A stretch of DNA of 64,000 nucleotides from Polaromonas sp. C04 (GTDB lineage Bacteria; Pseudomonadota; Gammaproteobacteria; Burkholderiales; Burkholderiaceae_C), in NCBI RefSeq assembly GCF_002002705.1, contig NZ_MUNS01000025.1, positions 1 through 64,000 on the forward strand, written 5' to 3'. Both the position numbers and the translations under genes were made by a program. The notes under the pieces were generated by a model. The model did no database searches. It was not told the DNA's origin and was given only the letters and a program-made list of their open reading frames with translations. Shown here piece after piece: positions 16,694 through 25,967 of this stretch (within the stretch, counting starts at the first letter, position 1; every line of letters starts with the position of its first letter).

Positions 16694-18094
16694 ATGAAAA
16701 AACCATCCCAAGCTGCCAGCGCCAGCCCCGCGCGCATCGACAGCGGCTTCAGTTACAGCCGCCCGTTTTTCGAAGACCTGGTGGACAGCGCCCTGGCGCA
16801 CGCCAAAAAGCTGGGCGCCACCGATGCCGGCGCGGAGGCGTCCGAGGGCTGCGGCCTGAGCGTGTCGGTGCGCAAGGGCGAGCTGGAGAACGTGGAGCGC
16901 AACCGAGACAAGTCGCTGGGCGTAACGGTCTATGTCGGCAATCGCCGCGGCAATGCCAGCACTTCCGATTTCTCCAGAGCGGCGATCGAGCAGACCGTGC
17001 AGGCGGCCTATGACATTGCGCGCTTCACGGCCGAAGATCCGATGGCCGGGCTGCCGGACGTAGAGGACATCGCCACGGTGCAGCCGGATCTGGACCTGTT
17101 CCACCCCTGGGCCATCACCAGCGAGCAGGCCGCCGCACTGGCGATGCAATGTGAAGCCGCCGCGCTGCAGACGGACCGGCGCATCACCAACAGCGAGGGC
17201 GCGAGCGTGTCGGCGCAGCAGTCGCATTTTTTCAGCGCCCACACGCACGGTTTCCGCGGCGGCTATGCCAGCTCGCGCCACAGCCTGTCGGTCGCGCCGA
17301 TTGCCTCGTCGCCCGGCAAAAAGCAGGACATGCAGCGCGACGCCTGGTACAGCTCGATGCGCGCTGCCGCCGAGCTGGCGTCGCCCGAGGCAGTCGGCCG
17401 CTATGCCGCCGAGCGGGCGCTGAGCCGCCTGAAGTCGCGCAAGATCGCCACCACCGAGTGCCCCGTGCTGTTCGAGTCGCCGCTGGCAGCGGGACTGCTG
17501 GGCGGCCTGGTGCAGGCGGTCAGCGGCGGCGCGCTGTACCGCAAGAGCACGTTTTTGCTGGACTCGCTGGGCAAGCCGGTGTTGCCAAAGCACATCGACG
17601 TTCTGGAAGATCCGTTCGTGCCGCGCGGCAAGGGCAGTTCGCCGTTCGACGACGAGGGCGTGCGGGTCCGGGCGCGCAAGGTGGTCGATGCGGGGCGTCT
17701 CGAAGGCTATTTCCTGAGCACCTATTCGGCGCGCAAGCTGGGCATGAAAACCACCGGCAACGCCGGCGGCTCGCACAACCTGACCCTGACGTCGCGCCTG
17801 ACGCGCCCGCAGGACGACCTGGACGCCATGCTGCAAAAACTCGGCACCGGCCTGTTCGTGATCGAGCTCATGGGCCAGGGCGTGAACTACGTGACGGGCG
17901 ACTACTCGCGCGGCGCCAGCGGCTTCTGGGTGGAAAAGGGGCGCATTGCCTACCCGGTGGAGGAGATCACCATTGCCGGCAACCTCAGGGACATGCTGAT
18001 GGGCATCGAGGCGGTCGGTGCCGATGCCTACAACCACGGCGCCAAGACCGTGGGCTCGGTATTGGTGAACCGGATGAAGGTGGCGGGCAGCTGA
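16694..18094 (+). CDS. pmbA: Metalloprotease PmbA/TldE subunit
   Basis: 466 aa. U62-family protein: GLSVSVRKGELENVERNRDK near residue 53, FESPLAAGLLGGLVQAVSGG near 260, GYFLSTYSARKLGMKTTGNA near 338 and VTGDYSRGASGFWVEKG near 400. No HExxxH zinc motif is present, which fits PmbA/TldE, the partner that works with TldD. TldD is not in this window. The pair matures peptides such as microcin B17 and degrades CcdA; the latter is worth noting since a ccd-type antitoxin is encoded here. Confidence 0.95.
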   Translation: MKKPSQAASASPARIDSGFSYSRPFFEDLVDSALAHAKKLGATDAGAEASEGCGLSVSVRKGELENVERNRDKSLGVTVYVGNRRGNASTSDFSRAAIEQTVQAAYDIARFTAEDPMAGLPDVEDIATVQPDLDLFHPWAITSEQAAALAMQCEAAALQTDRRITNSEGASVSAQQSHFFSAHTHGFRGGYASSRHSLSVAPIASSPGKKQDMQRDAWYSSMRAAAELASPEAVGRYAAERALSRLKSRKIATTECPVLFESPLAAGLLGGLVQAVSGGALYRKSTFLLDSLGKPVLPKHIDVLEDPFVPRGKGSSPFDDEGVRVRARKVVDAGRLEGYFLSTYSARKLGMKTTGNAGGSHNLTLTSRLTRPQDDLDAMLQKLGTGLFVIELMGQGVNYVTGDYSRGASGFWVEKGRIAYPVEEITIAGNLRDMLMGIEAVGADAYNHGAKTVGSVLVNRMKVAGS

Positions 18095-18100
18095 GCCGGG

Positions 18101-18547
18101 TCAGCCCGCCAGCGCGGCCTTCACGGCGGCGCTGACCTGGCCCATGTCGGCCTTGCCGGCCAGTTTCGCTTTGGCGGCGCCCATCACCTTGCCCATATCG
18201 CCCGGACCCTTGGCGCCGAGCCCGGCGACGATCGCTTTCACCTCAGCCGCCACCTCATCCAGGCTCAGGCGCGCGGGCAGATAGGCCTGCAGCACGGTTG
18301 CCTCGGACGCTTCCTTGTCGGCCAGATCCATGCGGCCGGCCTGGGTGTAGGCGGCAATCGAATCCTTGCGCTGCTTGATGAGCTTGTCCACGATCGCGAT
18401 CACGGCCACGTCGTCGACCACCACGCGCTCGTCCACCTCTTTTTGCTTGATGGCGGCCAGCAGCAGGCGGATGGTGCCCAGGCGCTCGCTGTCCCTGGCG
18501 CGCATGGCAGTCTTCATGTCTTCGGTGATCTGGTCCTTGAGTGACAT
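18101..18547 (-). CDS. yqeY: GatB/YqeY domain protein
   Basis: 148 aa from ATG 18547 (MSLKDQITEDMKTAMRARDS). Helical YqeY domain with LGTIRLLLAAIKQKEVDER and the C-terminal GPGDMGKVMGAAKAKLAGKADMG tail that resembles the tRNA-binding tail of amidotransferase subunit GatB. Free-standing YqeY proteins are commonly next to rpsU in proteobacteria, as here (rpsU ends 122 bp upstream). Exact role not established. Confidence 0.93.
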   Translation of the reverse strand: MSLKDQITEDMKTAMRARDSERLGTIRLLLAAIKQKEVDERVVVDDVAVIAIVDKLIKQRKDSIAAYTQAGRMDLADKEASEATVLQAYLPARLSLDEVAAEVKAIVAGLGAKGPGDMGKVMGAAKAKLAGKADMGQVSAAVKAALAG

Positions 18548-18580
18548 CGTGTTCTCCGGGAAAAAGGTGTTTGTGCGGCC

Positions 18581-18619
18581 CAAAAGCAAAAGCCCGCCAG
18601 AGCGTCCCCGGGCGAGCTT
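18581..18619 (-). terminator. Rho-independent terminator between rpsU and yqeY
   Basis: On minus, stem AAGCTCGCC (18619-18611), loop, GGCGGGCTT (18598-18590), one G-T wobble in nine pairs, then TTGCTTTTG. Lies 50 bp after the rpsU stop; probably attenuates transcription into yqeY. Confidence 0.6.
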
Positions 18620-18668
18620 GTCTTTCTTCTGGTCGATTGCCGCGCGGGCAATCAGGCGGGAAGTCGAA

Positions 18669-18881
18669 TCAGTACAGCTTCTTGGGCAACTGCATCGAGC
18701 GGATGCGCTTGTAGTTGCGCTTGACCGCGGCGGCCTTCTTGCGCTTGCGCTCGGCGGTGGGCTTCTCGTAGAACTCGCGTGCGCGCAGTTCGGTCAGCAG
18801 GCCGAGTTTTTCGATGGTGCGCTTGAAGCGGCGCAGGGCCACGTCGAACGGCTCGTTTTCTTTCAGACGGATGGCGGTCAT
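18669..18881 (-). CDS. rpsU: 30S ribosomal protein S21
   Basis: 70 aa from ATG 18881: [20 protein letters not shown], then [20 protein letters not shown] and a basic C-terminus ending QLPKKLY. Standard S21 length and composition; it helps 16S rRNA contact the message near the anti-Shine-Dalgarno. A TATAAT box about 130 bp upstream gives it its own promoter. Confidence 0.97.
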   Translation of the reverse strand: MTAIRLKENEPFDVALRRFKRTIEKLGLLTELRAREFYEKPTAERKRKKAAAVKRNYKRIRSMQLPKKLY

Positions 18882-19010
18882 TAGGTAATGGTTTCCAAAA
18901 ATTTGCCGAAACGCTACTTCAGGGAAGATCAGGCCCTGGGGTGCGTGTCCAGCGGTGTTCCCCGTCTCAATGTGGATCAGGCCGACGGGGGTTTGCCAGC
19001 AAAGCCTGCG

Positions 19011-19016
19011 ATTATA
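19011..19016 (-). promoter_or_regulatory. -10 box of the likely rpsU promoter
   Basis: Perfect TATAAT on minus at 19016-19011, overlapping the stop codon of the flavoprotein gene and in an AT-rich pocket. No good -35 at 17 bp is seen (TTGCAA lies at 12 bp). It would give a leader of about 120 nt for rpsU. Confidence 0.45.
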
Positions 19017-20232
19017 GTGTTTTTCCGTTTGCAAGTGCCTGCGCGCAGGCAAAAGCGCTGGCCCAGGCCCATTGAAAGTTGTAACCGCCGAGCCAGCCCG
19101 TCACATCGACCGCCTCGCCAATGAAATACAGGCCCGGCTGCCTCGACTCCATCGTCTGCGACGACAGGTCGCGGGTGTCCACGCCGCCCGCCGTGACCTC
19201 GGCCTTCTTGTAGCCTTCGGTGCCGGTGGGCGTGAGTTCCCAGCGCGCGAGACGTTCGGCCAGCAGCATCAATGCCTTGTCCGGGGCCTCAACGACGGGG
19301 CGCTGCCAGCGGCTGTCCTGCTGCACCCAGGCCTCGGCCAGGCGCGACGGCACCAGGGCGGCCAGCTCGTTGGCGATGAGCTTGTGCGAGCTGGCCTTGG
19401 CGCGCGCCAGAGCGTGCGCCACGTCGTGCCCGGGCGCCAGGTTGAGCCGGATCGGGGCACCCGCCGCCCAGTAGCTGGAAATTTGCAGTACTGCCGGACC
19501 GGACAGGCCACGGTGCGTGAACAGCAGGTCTTCGAGGAAGGTGGTCTGGGCCTTCTTGCCGCCGGTCGAAATCTGCACCGGCAGCGACAGCCCGGCGAGT
19601 TGCGCATAGGGCGCCCAGCCGGCGCCATCAAAAGTCAAAGGCACCAGGGCAGGGCGCGGCTGCACCACGCGCAGGCCGAACTGGCGCGCCACGCGGTAGG
19701 CAAAATCGCTCGCGCCGATTTTCGGGATGGACAGTCCACCCGTGGCCACCACGATGGAACGGGCCGCAATGATGCCCCGGTCGCTATCGAGTTCATAGCT
19801 GGCGGCGCCCGCCACACCTGGGCTGCGGATGCTTTTGATGGCGCAAGGCTGCCAGCGCTGCACGCCGCCGGCCGCGCACTCGGCCAGCAGCATCTGGATC
19901 AGGTCTTCGGCCGAGCGGTCGCAAAACAGCTGGCCCTTGTGCTTCTCGTGGAACGGGATGCGGTAGCGCTCCATCAGCGCGGTGAAGTCGCGCGGCGTGT
20001 AGCGCGCCAGGGCCGAGCGGCAAAAATGCGGGTTCTCGCCTGAGAAGTTGGCCGGCGTCACGTCGCGGTTCGTGAAGTTGGCGCGCCCGCCGCCCGAGAT
20101 GCGGATCTTCTCGGCTACCTTCTCGCTATGGTCGAGCAGCAGCACCCGGAGCCCGAGCTGCCCCGCTATGCCGGCGCAGAACAGGCCGGCGGCACCCGCG
20201 CCGACGATCATGGTGTCAAATGAATGAGTCAA
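19012..20232 (-). CDS. HI0933/BaiN-type flavoprotein (NAD(P)/FAD-dependent oxidoreductase)
   Basis: 406 aa from TTG 20232, which has AAGGGG 4 nt upstream; the ATG at 20211 ([14 protein letters not shown]) lacks a ribosome-binding site but is possible. FAD-binding [28 protein letters not shown] near residue 47, [20 protein letters not shown] near 158 and C-terminal [20 protein letters not shown]. This is the YhiN/HI0933 family, whose only characterised relatives act on bile-acid steroids. Physiological substrate here unknown. Confidence 0.9.
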   Translation of the reverse strand: MTHSFDTMIVGAGAAGLFCAGIAGQLGLRVLLLDHSEKVAEKIRISGGGRANFTNRDVTPANFSGENPHFCRSALARYTPRDFTALMERYRIPFHEKHKGQLFCDRSAEDLIQMLLAECAAGGVQRWQPCAIKSIRSPGVAGAASYELDSDRGIIAARSIVVATGGLSIPKIGASDFAYRVARQFGLRVVQPRPALVPLTFDGAGWAPYAQLAGLSLPVQISTGGKKAQTTFLEDLLFTHRGLSGPAVLQISSYWAAGAPIRLNLAPGHDVAHALARAKASSHKLIANELAALVPSRLAEAWVQQDSRWQRPVVEAPDKALMLLAERLARWELTPTGTEGYKKAEVTAGGVDTRDLSSQTMESRQPGLYFIGEAVDVTGWLGGYNFQWAWASAFACAQALANGKTL

Positions 20233-20295
20233 ACAGCCCCTTAACGCTTGCCGGACTTTGGCAAGGGCGACGAAATATAGCGCACGCGGGTGCGA

Positions 20296-20628
20296 TCAGT
20301 GGGCCATGTTCGTGCGAGACGCTGCAGAAGGGGCCCCCGATCCGGTTGGCAGGCCGCCGCAGTTCGCTACGGGGATGTCCCGCTGCGCCTGCGCCGATGG
20401 GTACGAGGCGGTGAGAATGCCGCTGCCGCCGCCGGACCCTTGGCTGTGGGTCAATCCCGCGGGCGCAGGCCGGTCGATTTCGTTATCGATGGCCGGTGTC
20501 AGCGCGAACAGGCCGAGCGCGAGCGCGACGACGCCCAGCCACAGCATCAGTGGCCATTCAACGGAGAGGGTGCGTTTGTGGCCGGACACGGTGTGCCCGC
20601 CACGTCTTGCTTTTTTCCGGGTGTGCAT
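20296..20628 (-). CDS. Small hypothetical single-pass membrane protein
   Basis: 110 aa with an excellent ribosome-binding site (AAGGAGAAACTTC before ATG), which is why I keep it. Basic N-terminus (MHTRKKARRGGHTVSGHKRT), one transmembrane helix (WPLMLWLGVVALALGLFAL, residues 25-43), then a Gly/Ser/Pro-rich periplasmic tail. No family recognised. 63 bp upstream of the flavoprotein start, so possibly co-transcribed. Confidence 0.6.
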   Translation of the reverse strand: MHTRKKARRGGHTVSGHKRTLSVEWPLMLWLGVVALALGLFALTPAIDNEIDRPAPAGLTHSQGSGGGSGILTASYPSAQAQRDIPVANCGGLPTGSGAPSAASRTNMAH

Positions 20629-20906
20629 GAAGTTTCTCCTTCAGGCAAAAGTCAGCAAAATCTGGTTCGGTGGACCGCCTTTTCGCGACCACGGCCGCGC
20701 GGCGTGGCCGACAACGTAGTAACTCCTGTGGGTGGCGTTACGCACTGCGCATGGGCTGGTTGCGCGGCGTGCCATGGCGATTTCTAGCTCGCCGTTTTCC
20801 CAAATTCAAGGCAACGCCGGCCCGTCCGGGCGCCTTTGGCAATAGTTCACATCAATACAAGTAACGACGAGCAACGCCCGAAAAAGCACCCGACAACGTG
20901 CGCCGG

Positions 20907-21731
20907 TCAGGCGGCCCGGGGCCGTCGCGAGGGCCGCGGTACAACGTCGCCGGCGTGCGCCTGCGGCATCGCGGCAATGGCGCGCGTCACGTCGCCCACC
21001 ACGATCACCGAGGGACTGGCCATGTGTTCGCGCTCGATCGCGGCCGACAGCTCGCCCAGCGTGGTGCTGATGTGGCGCTGGGTTGGCAGGCTGGCGTTCT
21101 GGATCACGGCCACCGGCGTAGCGGCGGGCAGCCCGCTCAGCAGGTCCTGCTGGATGCGCTGCGCGCCGCGCACGCCCATGTAGATCACCAGCGTCAGCTT
21201 CGCGCTGTGTGCGGTGGCGGCCAGGGCGCGCCAGTCGGCGCCGTCGCCCGCGCCCCCCACGGGGGCGTGACCGGTGATGAACACCACGCCGTGCGCATGT
21301 TCGCGGTGCGTCAGCGGCACGCCCAGCGAGGTGACGGCGGCGAGGCCAGCGGTGATGCCGTTGACCACCTCCACCTGGATGCCGGCGACCTGCAGGTGCT
21401 CCACCTCCTCGCCGCCGCGCCCGAAGATGAACGGGTCGCCGCCCTTGAGCCGGACCACGGTTTCGCCCTCGCGCGCGGCCATGATCATGAGCTTTTCAAT
21501 GAAGGCCTGCGGTGTGGACTTGCAGCCGCCGCGCTTGCCGACAAACACGATGCGCGCCTGGGGCGACGCATAGGCCACGATGCCGTCGCCGACCAGGTCG
21601 TCCACCAGCAGCACAGTGGCGGCCGCGATGGCTTTCACGGCCTTGAGCGTGAGCAGTTCCGGGTCGCCGGGGCCGGCGCCCACCAGCGTGACTTGTCCCG
21701 TGCCGCCGGCGCTATTTTTGAGTGAATTCAT
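20907..21731 (-). CDS. cobA: Uroporphyrinogen-III C-methyltransferase (SUMT)
   Basis: 274 aa. SAM-dependent methylase that makes precorrin-2, the precursor of siroheme. Motifs VTLVGAGPGDPELLTLKAVK, VFVGKRGG, VVRLKGGDPFIFGRGGEE, GITAGLAAVTSLGVPLTHR and VVVGDVT. Its ATG overlaps the ybiB stop by 4 nt, placing it at the end of nirB-nirD-nasA-ybiB-cobA. Siroheme is the cofactor of NirB, so the position explains its role. Confidence 0.96.
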   Translation of the reverse strand: MNSLKNSAGGTGQVTLVGAGPGDPELLTLKAVKAIAAATVLLVDDLVGDGIVAYASPQARIVFVGKRGGCKSTPQAFIEKLMIMAAREGETVVRLKGGDPFIFGRGGEEVEHLQVAGIQVEVVNGITAGLAAVTSLGVPLTHREHAHGVVFITGHAPVGGAGDGADWRALAATAHSAKLTLVIYMGVRGAQRIQQDLLSGLPAATPVAVIQNASLPTQRHISTTLGELSAAIEREHMASPSVIVVGDVTRAIAAMPQAHAGDVVPRPSRRPRAA

Positions 21732-22633
21732 GGTGGGGAGACCAGACGCAAGATATGTTCCACCTGCCGGGCGATCGGCGCGGGCACCGCCTGCTTGCCC
21801 GTCATGACGGCCCGGATATAGGCAGCGGTGCTGGCGGCATCGATCGCCTTGGGCAGATTGGGCAGCGCGGTCAAGGGGCCGCTCTGGGCCTCCTCCAGCG
21901 CCACGCGCCGGCCGGCCACGAAGCCCGTCATCTGCGGCATGCGGCGCGGGTCGGCGACGCCCTCGCCCTCGGTGCCGCGCAGCAGCAGGGCATTGGCCTG
22001 CACCAGCTCGAACACCGCCGCCATCGAGACGGCGTATTCGGGATGGGTATAGCTGCCCACGACCAGGCTGGGGCCGGCGCAGGGGTTCATCAGTTTGACC
22101 AGGCTGTGCGCCGGGTTGCGCAGGCCGACCGCGCGGCGCACGTCGAGCAGGCGCTGCAAGCCGGCGCTCAGTAGCTGGGTGGGGACAAAGGCCACTTCGC
22201 CGGGTGCTACGGGTTTGATAGCGGTCTGTGCCCGTATGTCAAGGGCTTCCAGCACTTCTGACGTATAGACCCGGGTGTTTTCGGTGGCCGTGCCATGCAC
22301 CAGCACCGGCAGCCCTTCGCGCGCCAGCAGCAGCGCCAGCAGCGGCGTCAGCAGCGGCAGTTTGCGCGCGCCGTTGTAGCTGGGCAGCACCACCATGGGC
22401 TTGTCCGTCGCCGGCAGTTTGTGCAGGCGTGCATGGGCCGCGTCGAGAAAACCCGCCATCTCGGTGGGCGTCTCGCCCTTGATGCGCATGGCCAGGCAGA
22501 AGCCGCCCACTTCCAGGTCGGTCACCGCGCCGTCGAGCACCTGGCCAAACAAATCGGCGGCCTGCTCGCGCCCCAGCGCGCGCGCGCTGCTCCGGCCGCG
22601 GCCGATTTCCTTGAGGTACTGACTGATTGCCAT
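21728..22633 (-). CDS. ybiB: YbiB-family protein (TrpD2 fold, nucleic-acid binding)
   Basis: 301 aa. Anthranilate phosphoribosyltransferase-like fold: LGREQAADLFGQVLDGAVTD, GGFCLAMRIKGETPTEMAGF, VVLPSYNGARKLPLLTPLLA and RNPAHSLVKLMNPC. YbiB/TrpD2 proteins lack the PRPP-binding residues of TrpD and bind nucleic acid. Residues about 126-143 (EVLEALDIRAQTAIKPVAP) are encoded by a copy of the dispersed repeat. It lies between nasA (73 bp upstream) and cobA (4-nt overlap), an association with nitrate assimilation genes whose meaning is unclear. Confidence 0.88.
   Translation of the reverse strand: MAISQYLKEIGRGRSSARALGREQAADLFGQVLDGAVTDLEVGGFCLAMRIKGETPTEMAGFLDAAHARLHKLPATDKPMVVLPSYNGARKLPLLTPLLALLLAREGLPVLVHGTATENTRVYTSEVLEALDIRAQTAIKPVAPGEVAFVPTQLLSAGLQRLLDVRRAVGLRNPAHSLVKLMNPCAGPSLVVGSYTHPEYAVSMAAVFELVQANALLLRGTEGEGVADPRRMPQMTGFVAGRRVALEEAQSGPLTALPNLPKAIDAASTAAYIRAVMTGKQAVPAPIARQVEHILRLVSPP
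22205..22256 (+). repeat. Dispersed TGCTAT/GGGCT repeat, copy D, inside ybiB (antisense to the gene)
   Basis: Plus strand: TGCTACGGGTTTGATAGCGG, TCTGTGCCC, then TCAAGGGCTTCCAG. It has the TGCTAY start, the GATAGC block and the AAGGGCT core. The gene reads the opposite strand and stays open. Confidence 0.6.
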
Positions 22634-22706
22634 ACCCCGATTGTCTTTGATGCCTGATGACTTTGGGTTATGAGCTGATATTTGCCGCGCGCCTGGCGCG
22701 CCGGTC

Positions 22707-25511
22707 TCAGGCGGCCTGTTTCAAAGGTGCGGTCGCCCGGATGATTTTGCGCAGTTCCGGCACGCAGGAACCGCACTGCGTGCCACATTGCAGCCTGGCC
22801 TGCAGCGAGGCCAGGCGGCTGTCCTCCGGGCCCTGCACGTCCGCCAGATGGGCGCGGATGGCCGTGTCCGTCACGTTCAGGCAGGTGCACACCTGTTGGC
22901 CGCGCGATTGCACCGCGACCGGCGCCTTGGCGCCGGGCACCAGCAGCAGGCGGCCGTACGCCTGCGCCGGCAGCTCGTCCTGCAGCAGGGTCCTGATCCA
23001 GCTCTCGGCGCTGATGTCGCCGGCCAGCACAAAGCCCGTGAGCCGGGCCTGATCGCCCATGCGCGCGAGCCGGGCCGCGCGGCGCTGGCCCTTTTTCTTG
23101 TCGGCGTAGCGCAGCACGTCGGTGCCGCCCAGGCCCAGCAGGCGCTCGATGGCCGCAATGACCTCAATGGGCGCCGCTTCGTAACTGGCCGCGCGAAACA
23201 GCAGGCCGGTGCGCTCGCGGCCAAAGGGCACGCAGCTGGCAAACGGAAACAGCGCCATCAGGCGCTTGAGCTCCTCGCGCGCCGCCAGCGCCCGCTCATC
23301 CGGCAGCCAGGCCACGCCGAGCAGCGACCATGGCAACTCGGCCTTGAGGATTTTCACCGCCGCGTGCTTGAGTTCGGGCTGCTTCGAGCTCGGGCAAAAG
23401 GCCGAGGTGGTCAGCGCATTCACGCCGGCCAGCCGCACCCCCATGCTGCTGACGCCGCTGAGAAACTCGTCGCCCCAGTGCATGGCGATGAAGGCCTGGG
23501 ACAGGCCCAGTTCGCTGGCACCCTGCACCGGCAGCACGATGGAGCCGCGCTTGCTGGTGACGTGGACCAGGTCGCCTTCCTTGAGGCCGCGGCGCGCCAT
23601 GTCCTGCGGGTGCAGCTGCACGGCCGGCTCGGCCACGTGGCCGAACAGCCGGCCCAGCGTGCCGGTGCGGCTCATGCCGTGCCACTGGTCGCGCAGGCGC
23701 CCGGTGGACAGGCTGAACGGGTAGCGCGACTCGCGCGGCTCGGCCACGGGCCGGTAAACGGTGTCGGCGAAGCGGGCCCGGCCGTCGGGCGTGGGGAAGA
23801 CGCCGTCTTCGTACAGGCGCGCCTGGCCGACCGTCTCGCCTTCCGGCAGCGGCCACTGTTGCGGACCCTGGTCGTCGAGCCGGGCGTAGCTCAGGCCCGT
23901 GATGTCGAGATCGCGGCCGCGCGTGGATTCGCGGTGTTCGTTCCAGATGGCTTCGGGCGTGTCGTAGGGGAACAGGCTCTTGTCGGCGCGGACGGGGAGC
24001 AACTGCTCCAGGCGCTTTGCAAACTGCATCGCAATGGCCCAGTCGTGGCGCATTTCGCCCGGCGCGGGCACGGCGGCGCGCACCCGGCTGATGCGCCGCT
24101 CGCTGTTGGTGACCGTGCCTTCCTTCTCGCCCCAGGTCGTGGCGGGCAGCAGCAGGTCGGCGTAATCGCAGGTGGCGGTGGTGGCAAAGGCTTCCTGCAC
24201 CACCACGAACTCGCAGCGTTCCAGCGCGCGGCGCACGGTGGCCTGGTCGGGCATGGACTGCGCCGGGTTGGTGCAGGCAATCCACAGCGCGCGGATTTCG
24301 CCGTCGGCCGCGGCCTGGAACATTTCCACGGCGGTCTTGCCGGGCTTGTCAGGCACCGAGGACACACCCCACAGCGCGGCCACCTCGGCGCGGTGCTGCG
24401 GATTCGCCAGGTCGCGGTGCGCCGACAGCAGGTTGGCCATGCCGCCGACCTCGCGCCCGCCCATGGCGTTGGGCTGGCCGGTCAGCGAGAACGGGCCCGC
24501 GCCGGGTCGGCCGATCTGGCCGGTGGCCAGGTGCAGGTTGATCAGCGCGGTGTTCTTGGCGGTGCCGCTGCTCGACTGGTTCAGGCCCTGGCAGTACAGG
24601 CTGAGCGTGGGTGCGCGACGCCCCGCATCGCCCGCCGGGGCGCCGGCGAACAGCTGCGCCGCGGCATACAGGTCTTCCCTGGTGATGCCGCAGACCTGCG
24701 CCACGAGGGCCGGCGTGCAGTCGCGCAGCGTGGCCTTGAGCGCGTCGAAGCCGCTGGTGTGGGCCGCGATCCAGGCGGTGTCCAACCAGCCTTCCCACAG
24801 CATGATGTGCAGCATGCCGTTGAACAGCATCACGTCGGTGCCGGGCTGCAGCGGCAGATGCAGGTCGGCGATCGCTGCGGTGTCGGTGCGGCGCGGGTCG
24901 GCCACGATGATTTTCAAGGCCGGGTTGGCGGCCTTCGCGTCCTCGATGCGGCGGAACAGGATCGGGTGCGCCCAGGCCGCGTTGCTGCCGACGATGAAGA
25001 GGCACTGCGCGTGGTTTACGTCGTCGTAGCAGGCGGGCGGCGCATCCATCCCGAGCGTCTGCTTGTAGCCCGCCACCGCGCTGCTCATGCACAGGCGCGA
25101 GTTGGTGTCCACGTTGTTGGTGCCGATCAGGCCCTTGGCCAGCTTGTTGAAGACGTAGTAGTCCTCGGTCAGCAACTGGCCCGAGAGGTAGAAGCCCACG
25201 GCATCGGGGCCGTGCTCGCGGATGACGCGCGCGAAGGTCTGGCTGGCCAGGTCAAGGGCGGCGTTCCACGCCAGCGGCACGGGCGCTTCATGCCGGCGCA
25301 GGCGCTGCATCGGGGTAAGCAACCGGGTTTGCCGGGTCACGGCCGCGCTGGCCGTCAGGTGCAGCGTGGCGCCCTTGCTGCACAGCCGGCCGAAGTTGGC
25401 CGGATGCTCCGGGTCGCCGCGCACGCCCGTGACCTGGTCGCCCTGCGACTCGATGATCACGCCGCAGCCTACACCGCAGTAGGGGCAGGTCGAACGCGTT
25501 TCATGCGTCAT
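22707..25511 (-). CDS. nasA: Assimilatory nitrate reductase catalytic subunit
   Basis: 934 aa molybdopterin enzyme reducing nitrate to nitrite in the cytoplasm. The N-terminal 4Fe-4S site CPYCGVGCGV (Cys 9, 12, 16) with RLCSKG closes the cluster. Molybdopterin domains follow: NVDTNSRLCMSSAVAGYKQ, GSNAAWAHPILFRR, GQPNAMGGREVGGMANLLSA and WGEKEGTVTNSERRISRVR. The C-terminal MopB-binding domain has STGRLRDQWHGMSRTG, and the end has a BFD-like 2Fe-2S domain (CTCLNVTD...CGTQCGSCVPEL). Overlaps nirD by 4 nt. No separate electron-transfer subunit is encoded nearby. Confidence 0.96.
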   Translation of the reverse strand: MTHETRSTCPYCGVGCGVIIESQGDQVTGVRGDPEHPANFGRLCSKGATLHLTASAAVTRQTRLLTPMQRLRRHEAPVPLAWNAALDLASQTFARVIREHGPDAVGFYLSGQLLTEDYYVFNKLAKGLIGTNNVDTNSRLCMSSAVAGYKQTLGMDAPPACYDDVNHAQCLFIVGSNAAWAHPILFRRIEDAKAANPALKIIVADPRRTDTAAIADLHLPLQPGTDVMLFNGMLHIMLWEGWLDTAWIAAHTSGFDALKATLRDCTPALVAQVCGITREDLYAAAQLFAGAPAGDAGRRAPTLSLYCQGLNQSSSGTAKNTALINLHLATGQIGRPGAGPFSLTGQPNAMGGREVGGMANLLSAHRDLANPQHRAEVAALWGVSSVPDKPGKTAVEMFQAAADGEIRALWIACTNPAQSMPDQATVRRALERCEFVVVQEAFATTATCDYADLLLPATTWGEKEGTVTNSERRISRVRAAVPAPGEMRHDWAIAMQFAKRLEQLLPVRADKSLFPYDTPEAIWNEHRESTRGRDLDITGLSYARLDDQGPQQWPLPEGETVGQARLYEDGVFPTPDGRARFADTVYRPVAEPRESRYPFSLSTGRLRDQWHGMSRTGTLGRLFGHVAEPAVQLHPQDMARRGLKEGDLVHVTSKRGSIVLPVQGASELGLSQAFIAMHWGDEFLSGVSSMGVRLAGVNALTTSAFCPSSKQPELKHAAVKILKAELPWSLLGVAWLPDERALAAREELKRLMALFPFASCVPFGRERTGLLFRAASYEAAPIEVIAAIERLLGLGGTDVLRYADKKKGQRRAARLARMGDQARLTGFVLAGDISAESWIRTLLQDELPAQAYGRLLLVPGAKAPVAVQSRGQQVCTCLNVTDTAIRAHLADVQGPEDSRLASLQARLQCGTQCGSCVPELRKIIRATAPLKQAA

Positions 25512-25894
25512 GCGGTGGCGGCTGCCTTCAAAGCCGGTCCGGCAACGGGTTTGGGCAGGTCGGTGGCATGGCTGGCAAGTTCAGCGGCATCCAGGTACAC
25601 GGTGCCGGCCTCGACCCTGACGGCAAAGCGCGGCGTGCAGCCCTCGTCGGGGGCCTTGGCGCAGCCGTCGTCCAGGCCGATGACGCGGTTGTGCAGGGGG
25701 CAGGCCACGCTGGTGCCGAACACGATGCCCTGCGACAGCGGGCCGCCCCGGTGCGGACAGCGGTCGAGCAGCGCGAACACCTGGTCCTGGTCGTTGCGGA
25801 ACACGGCGACGGCGACGCCCTTGGGGCGCGCCACCCGGCGCGCGCCCAGCACGGGGATGTCTTCAACGCGGCAAATGGCTTTCCAGTCGTTCAT
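25508..25894 (-). CDS. nirD: Nitrite reductase small subunit (Rieske-type)
   Basis: 128 aa. Rieske-like domain with CPHRGGPLSQG and CPLHNRVIGLDDG, so the 2Fe-2S ligands (Cys-x-His...Cys-x-x-His) are retained; several NirD proteins lack them. Also FAVRVEAGTVYLDA. It partners NirB in NADH-dependent nitrite reduction to ammonium. Lies 73 bp after nirB, with a repeat copy filling most of the gap, and overlaps nasA by 4 nt. Confidence 0.95.
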   Translation of the reverse strand: MNDWKAICRVEDIPVLGARRVARPKGVAVAVFRNDQDQVFALLDRCPHRGGPLSQGIVFGTSVACPLHNRVIGLDDGCAKAPDEGCTPRFAVRVEAGTVYLDAAELASHATDLPKPVAGPALKAAATA

Positions 25895-25895
25895 G

Positions 25896-25958
25896 TGCTA
25901 TTCATTTTGTAGCCGAATGTGCCCTGTGGACAAGGGCTGGCAGCGATTTTCATTCAAT
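25896..25958 (+). repeat. Dispersed TGCTAT/GGGCT repeat, copy E, between nirB and nirD
   Basis: TGCTATTCATTTTGTAGCCG, then TGCCCTGTGGACAAGGGCTG and GATTTTCATTCAAT. A complete copy that nearly fills the 72-bp nirB-nirD gap. It contains CCCT...AGGG complementarity, so the nirB-nirD message can form a hairpin here. Confidence 0.75.
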
Positions 25959-25967
25959 ATCCGGTGG

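Noticed and set aside
20629-20906. Possible gene or regulatory RNA between cobA and the small membrane protein gene
   Set aside because: No frame with a start signal, no strong hairpin with U-run; only a weak GTAAC...GTTAC stem near 20720-20745.
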